DNA of 64,000 nt from Burkholderiales bacterium (lineage in GTDB: Bacteria > Pseudomonadota > Gammaproteobacteria > Burkholderiales > JAEUOS01): NCBI GenBank assembly GCA_016790635.1, contig JAEUOR010000047.1:57227-121226 (forward strand), read 5' to 3'. A model generated the notes under the pieces. It did not search any database. It saw only the letters and a list, made by a program, of their open reading frames with translations, and was not told where the DNA came from. Shown here one piece after another: positions 16,731-24,151 of this stretch. Each line of letters starts with the position of its first letter. Position 1 is the first letter of the stretch. A program made the translations under genes and the position numbers.

Positions 16731-17684
16731 ATGACCAAAGGGGGACAGATCGAGGTCGAGGTTGCCGGCGTCGAGGCGCTCGCCCTGGCGATCGCGTCAT
16801 TCGACCTGCGGCCGGTGGGGGGCGGGGAACTGCCGCCCTTCACTGCCGGCGCACACATCGACCTGTACCTGCCGCAGGGACTGGTGCGCAGCTATTCCCT
16901 GGTCAACCCGCAGGAAGAGCGGCATCGCTACGTGATCGCGGTCAATCGCGATGCCTCCAGCCGTGGCGGGTCGGCATGGGTGCATGATCACCTGCAGCCC
17001 GGCCAGCGGCTGGTGGTCGCGCCGCCGCGCAACAACTTTCCGCTGGCTGAGGACGCCGCCCATTCGCTGCTCATCGCCGGCGGCATCGGCATCACCCCGC
17101 TTTGGTCGATGATCCAGCGCCTCGAGGGTCTAGGCCGCTCGTGGGAACTGGTCTACTGCGCGCGTACGCGCGCCCACGCAGCGTTTCATGATCAGTTGCG
17201 TGCGTGTGGCGGTTCGGTGCGTTTCAATTTCGACGGCGAGCCCGGCGGGGCCCTGCTGGACCTCGCGGCGGTGGTCGCCGCCGCGCCCGACGACGCGCAT
17301 CTGTACTGCTGCGGGCCGGTGTCCATGCTGGCGGCGTTCGAGCAGGCGACCATGGGAATCGCCCCCGAGCGTGTGCATGTGGAGTATTTCTCGGCCAAGG
17401 CGCCGCCGGCCAAGGAGCGCGGCTATACGCTGGTGCTGGCCCGCTCCGGTCGCACTTTCGAGGTCAAGCCGGGCAAGACCATCATCGACACCTTGATGGC
17501 GGCCGGCGTGGACTCGCCCTATTCGTGCCTTGAAGGCGTGTGCGGCACCTGCGAGACCCGCGTCATCGAGGGCCTGCCGGACCACCGTGATCTGGTGCTC
17601 TCCAAGAGCGAGCGCGCCGCCAACCGGACCATGATGATCTGCGTCTCCGGCAGCCTCTCGGACCGGCTGGTACTGGACCTGTGA
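16731..17684 (+). CDS. Phthalate-dioxygenase-reductase/VanB-type oxidoreductase
   Basis: A 317-residue one-component reductase. Domains in order are a flavin-binding barrel (RSYS at about 53-56), an NAD(P)-binding domain (GGIGITP at about 117-123) and a C-terminal plant-type ferredoxin with C266, C271, C274 and C304 ligating [2Fe-2S] (CLEGVCGTC plus a later Cys). This order is diagnostic of the PDR/VanB group, which feeds Rieske oxygenases. PaaE has the same type of domain order, so it could be the electron donor of the PaaA-like protein here. It starts seven bases after the binding-protein stop. Confidence 0.9.
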   Translation: MTKGGQIEVEVAGVEALALAIASFDLRPVGGGELPPFTAGAHIDLYLPQGLVRSYSLVNPQEERHRYVIAVNRDASSRGGSAWVHDHLQPGQRLVVAPPRNNFPLAEDAAHSLLIAGGIGITPLWSMIQRLEGLGRSWELVYCARTRAHAAFHDQLRACGGSVRFNFDGEPGGALLDLAAVVAAAPDDAHLYCCGPVSMLAAFEQATMGIAPERVHVEYFSAKAPPAKERGYTLVLARSGRTFEVKPGKTIIDTLMAAGVDSPYSCLEGVCGTCETRVIEGLPDHRDLVLSKSERAANRTMMICVSGSLSDRLVLDL

Positions 17685-19012
17685 TGAGTTCCTCGCCCGG
17701 CGCTGTCGGCCTGCGCGTCGCGATGGCGCCGAGCCTTGGCGAGATCAATGGCTCGATCCGGGTCGCGCCCGGCGCGCCGCCGCTGCGCAAGTTCCTTGCC
17801 TTCGCCGGCCCGGGTTACCTGGTGGCGGCCGGCTACATGGACCCGGGCAACTGGGCGACCGCAATCGCGGCAGGTTCGGGCTACGGCTATGCACTGCTTT
17901 GCGTGGTGGTGTCCGCGAGCCTGGTGGCGATGCTGTTCCAGTCGCTGTGCGCGCGCCTGGGGATCGGCGCCGGACTCGACCTGGCGCAGGCGACCCGGCG
18001 CCAGGTCTCGCCGCGCGCGAACCTGGGCTTGTGGGCGCTGGCCGAAATGGCTGTCGTGGCGACCGATCTGGCCGAGCTCATCGGCGCGGCCATCGCCTTG
18101 AAGCTGCTGTTCGGCCTGCCGCTCACCGTGGGTGTCTTGCTCACTGCGCTGGATGCCTTCCTGGTGTTGTGGCTCATGGGGCGCGGCGTGCGCTGGGTGG
18201 AGGCGTTCGTCTCCGGCATGATCTTCGTGACCGCAGCCGCCTTCGCCTTCAACCTGGCACTTGCGCAACCGGAGATCGGCGCGCTGGTGCAAGGCTTCTT
18301 CCCGCGCGGCGAACAGATTTCGGATGCGACCCTCCTCATCCTGGCGTGCGGCATCATCGGCGCCACAGTGATGCCGCACAACCTGTACCTGCACTCCGCG
18401 CTGGCGCAGTCGCGTAGCATGGAAGGCGATCGGCGTGCGGCGATTCACTACGCAAGCCTCGATTCGACCGTGGCGCTGGGCCTCGCCATGCTGGTCAATT
18501 GCTCGCTCCTGGTGCTGGCTGCGGCCGCGTTTCACAAGGAGCACAGCGCGGTCGCCGGGCTCGAAGAGGCCCATGCGCTGCTTGCGCCGGTGCTGGGCCA
18601 CGCGCTCGCGCCGGTTGCCTTCGCCGTTGCGCTTTTGGCCTGCGGGGTGTCTTCGACCGTGACCGGCACGCTCGCCGGCCAGGTGGTGATGGAGGGCTTC
18701 TTGCACCTGCGCCTCGCCCCCTGGTTGCGCCGGCTGGCCACGCGCGGCATGGCCATCATTCCCGCGATCGCGGTGGCAAGCTGGTACGGCAGCGACGGCA
18801 TCGCCAAGCTCCTTGTGGCAAGCCAGGTGGTGCTGTCGCTGCAGCTGCCGTTTGCAATGCTGCCGCTCTTGCGCGCGGTGGGTTCGCGCGAACTGATGGG
18901 TCCGCTGGTGGCGCCGCGCTGGCAGCTAGTTCTCGCATGGTGCGCGGCGGCGCTGGTCGTGCTGCTCAACCTCGCCATGCTGGCGTTGCTCTTTTCGACC
19001 TGGGGGAATTGA
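17684..19012 (+). CDS. Nramp-family divalent metal transporter
   Basis: A 442-residue membrane protein with about eleven hydrophobic segments. It keeps both Nramp metal-binding signatures: DPGNW in TM1 and MPHN in TM6. Nramp proteins import Mn2+ or Fe2+ with protons. It overlaps the reductase stop by one base (TGATG) and the amidohydrolase start by one base, so it is truly part of the operon. In a cluster with a diiron protein, a Rieske protein and a metal-dependent hydrolase, it may supply iron or manganese (inference). Confidence 0.9.
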   Translation: MSSSPGAVGLRVAMAPSLGEINGSIRVAPGAPPLRKFLAFAGPGYLVAAGYMDPGNWATAIAAGSGYGYALLCVVVSASLVAMLFQSLCARLGIGAGLDLAQATRRQVSPRANLGLWALAEMAVVATDLAELIGAAIALKLLFGLPLTVGVLLTALDAFLVLWLMGRGVRWVEAFVSGMIFVTAAAFAFNLALAQPEIGALVQGFFPRGEQISDATLLILACGIIGATVMPHNLYLHSALAQSRSMEGDRRAAIHYASLDSTVALGLAMLVNCSLLVLAAAAFHKEHSAVAGLEEAHALLAPVLGHALAPVAFAVALLACGVSSTVTGTLAGQVVMEGFLHLRLAPWLRRLATRGMAIIPAIAVASWYGSDGIAKLLVASQVVLSLQLPFAMLPLLRAVGSRELMGPLVAPRWQLVLAWCAAALVVLLNLAMLALLFSTWGN

Positions 19013-20205
19013 TGGCAAAACTCAAGACACTGCCGGAGATCACACCGCGCACCGACACCCGCGACATCCTCGCCCACGCCAGCGTCGATGCGCGGCGCCT
19101 GCGCGACACCTTCGTCGTCGACATCGACGCGCACGTCACCGAAACCGCGTTCTGGGCCGACATCGTCGATCGCATCGACGACGAGGTGATCCGGCAGATG
19201 GCGCGCTCCTTCCGCGAAAAGGCGGGCAGCCCGCCGGGCCTCCTGAACCATCGCCCGGGCATGGTGTACCAGGACGTCTATGGCCGCATCCCGCACCAGA
19301 CCGGGCTCATGGAGGCGACCGAGGACAACGGCGTGCACCGCATGATCCAACTGGTGCGCCGCGTGATGGACTCGATGGGCATCGACATCCAGATCATCTT
19401 TCCGACGCCGATGCTCCTGCTCGGCATGCACCCGCAGCCCGAGATCGAGGTGGCGCTGGGCAACGCCTTCAACCGCTGGATGACCGAGGTGATATTGCCC
19501 CAGGAGCCGCGCATCAAGGGACTCGCCTATCTGCCGTTCAACGAGCCGGAGGCCGCCTACGAGACCGCGCGTCGCTTCGCCAAGAAGCCGGGGATCATCG
19601 GCTTCACCGTCACTTCGACGCGTAACAAGCCGGTCCATCACAATAGCTACATGAAGCTCTACCGCTTCCTCGAGGAAACGGGCATGCCGCTCACCTTCCA
19701 TAGCGGCTTTCACTGGGACGACCCGTCGCTGCTGCAGATGAATCGCTTCATCTCGATGCACGCGATCACCTTCGTGCACTACAACCTCATCCACCTGACC
19801 AACTGGGTCATCAACGGCATCCCGGAGCGCTTTCCCAAGCTCAAGGTGGTGTGGGTCGAGTCCGGCTTGGCCTGGGTGCCCTTCATCATGCAGCGCCTCG
19901 ATTTCGAGTACCACATGCGCCCCAGCGAGGCGCCGCTGCTCAAGCGCCCGCCCTCGGAGTACATCCGCGAGATGTTCTTCACCAGCCAGCCGCTCGAGCG
20001 CGGCAACCTGAAGCTGGTCGAGGCGACCTTCGAGGCGATCAATGCCGAGAGTCAACTCATGTATTCGTCGGACTGGCCGCACTGGGATTTCGACACCCCC
20101 GCGACCATCGACACCCTGCCGTTCCTGAAGAAACAGGCCAAGCGTCGCATCCTGGGCCTGAATGCGGCGCGCGTGTTCAACCTTCCCGTAAGGAGAATGA
20201 AATGA
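19012..20205 (+). CDS. Amidohydrolase-2 family metal-dependent hydrolase
   Basis: A 397-residue TIM-barrel hydrolase of the Amidohydro_2 (ACMSD-related) family. Visible motifs are VVDIDAHVTE (the DxDxHxxE variant of the first metal motif), PLTFHSGFHWD, a VVWVESGLAWVPF segment and the final SSDWPHWDFDTP motif. Family members decarboxylate or hydrolyse ring-cleavage-type substrates. It overlaps the Nramp stop by one base and the following small gene by four bases. The same three-gene order (amidohydrolase, small protein, Rieske) suggests a functional module. Confidence 0.86.
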   Translation: MAKLKTLPEITPRTDTRDILAHASVDARRLRDTFVVDIDAHVTETAFWADIVDRIDDEVIRQMARSFREKAGSPPGLLNHRPGMVYQDVYGRIPHQTGLMEATEDNGVHRMIQLVRRVMDSMGIDIQIIFPTPMLLLGMHPQPEIEVALGNAFNRWMTEVILPQEPRIKGLAYLPFNEPEAAYETARRFAKKPGIIGFTVTSTRNKPVHHNSYMKLYRFLEETGMPLTFHSGFHWDDPSLLQMNRFISMHAITFVHYNLIHLTNWVINGIPERFPKLKVVWVESGLAWVPFIMQRLDFEYHMRPSEAPLLKRPPSEYIREMFFTSQPLERGNLKLVEATFEAINAESQLMYSSDWPHWDFDTPATIDTLPFLKKQAKRRILGLNAARVFNLPVRRMK

Positions 20206-20483
20206 GACGCACCAAGAACCCCTTCACCAAGGCGGTCGACAAGGCCATCTCGCAAGGCCAGGCCGACGCGATCAGCGACCGTGAGCTCCAGGAGGTCTTC
20301 ACCGCGGCGGTGCGCTTGGGCTTCGCCAAGCTGGAGGCCGAAGGCAGGGTTCCGGAGTTGCTCGACGCCGAGGCCGTGAGCGCGACCGAGGTCGTCGTCG
20401 CGGTCTCCGAGATGATCCGCGCCGCCAATCTGAACCTGCTCGACGTGGCGATGTGGTTCCGCCGCCCGTTGCCCAGCGCCTGA
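20202..20483 (+). CDS. Unknown 93-residue protein between amidohydrolase and Rieske genes
   Basis: A small, mostly helical protein with a basic N terminus (MRRTKNPFTKAVDKA) and a hydrophobic C-terminal part (NLLDVAMWFRRPL). Its ATG overlaps the amidohydrolase stop (ATGA), and AGGAG lies eight bases upstream. The Rieske gene begins ten bases after it. There is no signal peptide, no Cys and no recognised family. Tight coupling on both sides suggests a subunit or maturation partner of its neighbours. Confidence 0.75.
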   Translation: MRRTKNPFTKAVDKAISQGQADAISDRELQEVFTAAVRLGFAKLEAEGRVPELLDAEAVSATEVVVAVSEMIRAANLNLLDVAMWFRRPLPSA

Positions 20484-20493
20484 GGCCGCGACC

Positions 20494-20859
20494 ATGGCCG
20501 AAGTTCTGGTGGGCAAGGCGAGCGAATTCAAGTCGCGCGATCGCAAGGTGGTGGTGGCGCTGGGGCGCGAAGTCGGCGTGTTTCGCCTGGGAACAAAGTT
20601 CTACGCCTGGGAGAATCGCTGCGCGCACGCCGGCGGGCCGGTGTGCCAGGGGCGCATCATGAGCCGCGTCGAGGAGATCATGGACGCTGACAAGCGTTCG
20701 CTCGGCCAGCGCTTTTCGCGCACGCGCGTCAACATCGTCTGTCCGTGGCACGGCTACGAATACGACATCCGCACCGGATGCCATCAAGGCAACCCCGAGG
20801 TGCGCCTCAAGCCGGTCAAGGTCAGGCAGGAAGGCGGCCTGGTCTACCTCGTGCTGTAG
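20494..20859 (+). CDS. Rieske [2Fe-2S] protein with a long inter-motif insertion
   Basis: A 121-residue soluble ferredoxin-like Rieske protein. The cluster ligands are C43-x-H45 (CAHAGGP) and C83-x2-H86 (CPWHGYEYD). The usual spacing between the two motifs is about 15-20 residues; here it is about 37, filled by a charged segment (QGRIMSRVEEIMDADKRS). It is a stand-alone protein without an oxygenase alpha domain. It could pass electrons to the diiron protein or serve the amidohydrolase-linked step. Confidence 0.88.
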   Translation: MAEVLVGKASEFKSRDRKVVVALGREVGVFRLGTKFYAWENRCAHAGGPVCQGRIMSRVEEIMDADKRSLGQRFSRTRVNIVCPWHGYEYDIRTGCHQGNPEVRLKPVKVRQEGGLVYLVL

Positions 20860-20904
20860 CATGCCGCACGTGACGCATCTTTCTGACATGACAGGAGGGT
20901 TGGC

Positions 20905-21669
20905 ATGAGCGGGAATCGACTGGCAGGGCGCGTCGCGATCGTGACCGGCGCGGCCCAGGGTATCGGCGCCACCTACGTGAAGGCGCTGTCTGCCGAGGGT
21001 GCGCGCGTGGCGGCCTCCGACGTGCTCGATACGGGTCCGCTGGTCGCGCAGGTACGCGCGGCCGGCGGCGAGGCGATCGCGCTTTCCTGCGACGTGACCG
21101 ATCCGGCTGCGGTCCAGGCCATGGTGGCCGTGACGCTCAAGACCTACGGCAGGATCGACATCCTTGTCACCAACGCGGCGCTGTTCGCGAACCTGAGCCT
21201 CAAGCACTTCACCGAGATCGACAGTGCCGAGTTCGACCGCGTGATGGCGGTGAACGTGCGCGGCGTCTTCGAATGCGTCAAGGCGGTCACCCCCGCGATG
21301 CGCAGCAATGGTTACGGCAAGATTGTCAACATTTCGTCGGGCACGGTCTTCAAGGGCACGCCGCTGCTGTTGCACTACGTGACTTCCAAGGCCGCGGTGC
21401 TGGGCATGACGCGCTCGCTGGCACGCGAACTCGGTGACTTCGGCATCCGGGTCAACACCCTCGCGCCGGGCTTGACGATGAGCGAAGGTGTGCAGAACAA
21501 TCCGGATTGGGCGCAGCCGCTCACGGCAGCAGCCAACGCGGCGCGCGTCATCAAGCGCGATCAGGTGCCCGAGGACCTGACCGGAACGCTCGTCTACCTG
21601 TGCAGCGCCGACAGCGACTTCCTGACCGGCCAATGTATCGTCGTCGACGGCGGGGCGGTGGTGCACTGA
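20905..21669 (+). CDS. Short-chain dehydrogenase/reductase
   Basis: A 254-residue classical SDR: the Gly motif TGAAQGIG, VTNAA (N-N-A-G variant), the catalytic Ser in NISSGT and the Y-x3-K dyad in HYVTSKAA. The C terminus ending in VDGGAVVH is typical. NAD(P)H-dependent oxidation of a hydroxyacyl-CoA or alcohol is likely. AGGAGG precedes the ATG by about eight bases after a 45-base gap, so it may have extra translation control but likely belongs to the operon. Confidence 0.9.
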   Translation: MSGNRLAGRVAIVTGAAQGIGATYVKALSAEGARVAASDVLDTGPLVAQVRAAGGEAIALSCDVTDPAAVQAMVAVTLKTYGRIDILVTNAALFANLSLKHFTEIDSAEFDRVMAVNVRGVFECVKAVTPAMRSNGYGKIVNISSGTVFKGTPLLLHYVTSKAAVLGMTRSLARELGDFGIRVNTLAPGLTMSEGVQNNPDWAQPLTAAANAARVIKRDQVPEDLTGTLVYLCSADSDFLTGQCIVVDGGAVVH

Positions 21670-21687
21670 ACGGTCGCGCCGGCCGCG

Positions 21688-21693
21688 CATAAT
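21688..21693 (+). promoter_or_regulatory. -10-like element CATAAT before the M20 gene
   Basis: CATAAT matches the -10 consensus at five of six positions and lies 43 bases before the M20 start. No good -35 is seen. It resembles elements at similar distances before other genes of this window. Confidence 0.3.
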
Positions 21694-21730
21694 GTAGCCT
21701 TTCTATCGTACTGAACGCGCGAGGTCGACC

Positions 21731-22930
21731 ATGAAAATCATCGATTCCATCATCGGCGCTAGCGCCGAGCTGCAGGCGGTGCGCCGCGACATCCATGCGC
21801 ACCCGGAACTGTGCTTCGAGGAAAAGCGCACTGCGGACGTGATCGCGGCCAAGCTCACCGAATGGGGCATCCCGATCCATCGCGGGCTCGGTACCACCGG
21901 GGTGGTGGGCATCGTGCAGAACGGCACGAGCAAGCGCGCGGTCGGGCTGCGCGCCGACATCGACGCGCTGCCCATGAGCGAGCACAACACCTTCGCGCAT
22001 GCTTCCAAGCATCCGGGCCGCATGCACGCCTGTGGCCACGACGGTCACATCTCGATGCTCCTGGCGGCGGCCAGGCATTTCGCGAAGCAGCGCGACTTCG
22101 ACGGCACGGTCTACCTGATCTTCCAGCCGGCCGAGGAGGGCGGCGGCGGGGCCCGCGAGATGATCAATGATGGTCTGTTCGAGAAGTTCCCGATGGAAGC
22201 GGTGTTCGGCATGCACAACTGGCCCGGCATGGAGGTCGGCCGCTTCGCCATTTCCGCGGGGCCGGTGATGGCCTCCTCGAGCGAGTTTCGCATCGTCATC
22301 CGCGGCCGCGGCAGCCATGCCGCCCTGCCGCACAACGGCGTGGACCCGGTGCCGGTCGCCTGCCAGATGGTGCAGGCCTTCCAGACCATCATCAGCCGCA
22401 ACAAGAAGCCGGTCGAGGCCGGCGTCGTCTCGGTGACCATGATCCACGCCGGCGAAGCCACCAACGTGGTGCCGGATACCGCGACCCTCGAGGGCACGGT
22501 GCGTACCTTTACCAACGAGACCCTCGATCTGATCGAGTCGCGCATGCGCGACATCGCGCGCCATACCGCGGCGGCGTTCAATGCCGAGTGCGAGTTCAGC
22601 TTTTCGCGCAACTATCCGCCGACCATCAACCACGTCGCGGAGACCGATTTCGCGCGCGAGGTCATGACCTCGATCGTCGGCGCCGACAACGTGCTGCCGC
22701 AGGAGCCGACCATGGGCGCGGAAGATTTCGCGTACATGCTCGAAGCCAAGCCCGGCGCCTATTGCTTCATTGGCAACGGCGACGGCTCGCACCGTTCGGC
22801 CGGGCATGGCCTGGGACCGTGCAACCTGCACAACCCCAACTACGATTTCAACGACGAGTTGATCCCGCTGGGCGCGACCTACTGGGTGCGACTGGCGGAG
22901 GCCTGGCTCAAGCGTCCGCGCGCGGCATAG
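21731..22930 (+). CDS. M20-family amidohydrolase (hippurate hydrolase-like)
   Basis: A 399-residue M20D peptidase-family enzyme: HAHPELCFEE, LRADIDALPM, the metal motifs HACGHDGHI and PAEEGGGGAREM, and the C-terminal dimerisation and metal residues. It hydrolyses amide bonds of N-acyl amino acids, such as hippurate. As the last gene of the cluster it could release a free carboxylic acid for the CoA ligase (inference). It ends at a strong hairpin shared with the convergent methyltransferase gene. Confidence 0.92.
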   Translation: MKIIDSIIGASAELQAVRRDIHAHPELCFEEKRTADVIAAKLTEWGIPIHRGLGTTGVVGIVQNGTSKRAVGLRADIDALPMSEHNTFAHASKHPGRMHACGHDGHISMLLAAARHFAKQRDFDGTVYLIFQPAEEGGGGAREMINDGLFEKFPMEAVFGMHNWPGMEVGRFAISAGPVMASSSEFRIVIRGRGSHAALPHNGVDPVPVACQMVQAFQTIISRNKKPVEAGVVSVTMIHAGEATNVVPDTATLEGTVRTFTNETLDLIESRMRDIARHTAAAFNAECEFSFSRNYPPTINHVAETDFAREVMTSIVGADNVLPQEPTMGAEDFAYMLEAKPGAYCFIGNGDGSHRSAGHGLGPCNLHNPNYDFNDELIPLGATYWVRLAEAWLKRPRAA

Positions 22931-22936
22931 CTGGCT

Positions 22937-22968
22937 GCCCACTGCGCGGCACTTGCCGCGCAGTGGGC
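22937..22968. terminator. Bidirectional hairpin between convergent genes
   Basis: A perfect 14-base-pair stem (22937-22950 with 22955-22968) and a four-base loop lie between the M20 stop and the methyltransferase stop. There is no clear T-tract on either side, so it may act as a pause, mRNA 3' stabiliser or Rho-independent-like terminator for both genes. Confidence 0.6.
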
Positions 22969-22981
22969 GCGATCAATCAGG

Positions 22982-23794
22982 TCAGCCTGCGGCCTGCAGT
23001 TCGAGGGACTTGCCCTTGAGCGCGCCGCGATAGCGCTTGCCGCCGGCGGCGAACTCGATGCTCTCGCCGCGCACACGGCCCTCGATCTTGAGGGATTCCG
23101 AACCCGACTTGAGCGTGCCCTCGAGTTTCTGGAAAGTCTGCTTCAAGGTGATCTCGCCGTGCGCGGTCGTGTAGGTGCCGGCGACGCGACGCGGCACCAC
23201 CCAGTGCAGCACCGTGCAGTAGGAATTGTCGCAGCCGGGTTGGCCGGCCAGGTCCACTTTGACATCAGGCTCCCAGTCGCCCATGGTGAAAGAGTTGGAG
23301 ACGATGCGCGTGCCGGGCTTCAGTGCCAGGATCTTCGGCCGCAGCTTGAGGTTGATGTCAGGCAGCAGAAACATGGTGATGACACTGGCCTTGGCGAAGC
23401 TGGTCTGGAACAGGTCTGCCTTGACGAAGGTGGCTCGCTCCGACACGCCTGCTTTCTCGGCATTGCGCTGCGAGAGGGCGACCATGTCCGGGTTGTATTC
23501 CACCCCCATGGCACGCGCGCCGAGCTTGGCGGCCGTGATCACGGTGCGGCCGTCGCCCGACCCCAGGTCCATGACGAAGTCGCGCGGGCCCACGCGCGCC
23601 ACTTCCAGCATCTTGTCGACCACCGCCTGCGGGGTCGGTACCCAGACGACGTCCTTGCCTTCCTGGCCCGAGCGGGGTTCGTAGGTGCCTGGGGCGGCCG
23701 CCGCAGGCTTGTCCTGGGCGTGGACCGCTGTGCCCGACAGTGCGACGAGGGCAAAGGCAAGGGCGGCGATGCGCGAGGATCTGCTGGCGGACAT
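22982..23794 (-). CDS. Exported SAM-dependent methyltransferase
   Basis: A 270-residue protein with an N-terminal signal peptide (SRIAALAFALVALSG then AVHAQD), followed by a class I methyltransferase fold: VMDLGSGDGRTVITAA (motif I), GVEYNP and FVKADLF. A C-terminal ~70-residue beta domain (GEITLKQTFQKLEGTLKS, GALKGKSLELQ) is extra. I took the ATG at 23794 because AAGGA precedes it; an upstream ATG at 23812 is possible. A SAM enzyme with a signal peptide is odd, since SAM is cytoplasmic; similar exported methyltransferase-domain proteins occur in other betaproteobacteria. Confidence 0.82.
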   Translation of the reverse strand: MSASRSSRIAALAFALVALSGTAVHAQDKPAAAAPGTYEPRSGQEGKDVVWVPTPQAVVDKMLEVARVGPRDFVMDLGSGDGRTVITAAKLGARAMGVEYNPDMVALSQRNAEKAGVSERATFVKADLFQTSFAKASVITMFLLPDINLKLRPKILALKPGTRIVSNSFTMGDWEPDVKVDLAGQPGCDNSYCTVLHWVVPRRVAGTYTTAHGEITLKQTFQKLEGTLKSGSESLKIEGRVRGESIEFAAGGKRYRGALKGKSLELQAAG

Positions 23795-23839
23795 GTGGTT
23801 TCCTTGGCTCAAAGAAGCGCGAGTTTAGCGGGACTGGAT

Positions 23840-24151
23840 TCAGGGCGGCGGCGGGATGTCCATGGCCAGGAGCGCAAAGCTCAGGGATTTGCCGTGCGGG
23901 TCGACGGCGGGAGAGATCGTGACTCCTCCCAGCAGTGCGCCTTCGAGCGTGAAGCACAGCGCCGGCAGGCCCGGGATCTCGTGGCGCGTCACGGCACCGG
24001 TGATGAGTCCGTCGAAGTGCGCGGCGACGGCCTGCGCGCTGACCACAGCGCACAGGTGCGCGTAGTGTTCGTCGCGGTAGGGGATGAGGGACAGCGTGGT
24101 CGCATCGCCCTTGTCGCCGGCGCGCGCATGGGCCAGTTCGTGGAGCTTCAC
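23840..24151 (-). CDS. AtuA-associated ferredoxin-fold protein
   Basis: A 103-residue protein matching the small AtuA-associated family: it begins KLHELAHARAGDKGD and contains an HFDGLITGAVTRHEIPGL segment. Its GTG start overlaps the AtuA stop (GTGA). In many proteobacteria the same domain is fused to the C terminus of AtuA-like proteins; here it is a separate gene. Role unknown, presumably a partner in acyl-CoA metabolism. Confidence 0.85.
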   Translation of the reverse strand: MKLHELAHARAGDKGDATTLSLIPYRDEHYAHLCAVVSAQAVAAHFDGLITGAVTRHEIPGLPALCFTLEGALLGGVTISPAVDPHGKSLSFALLAMDIPPPP

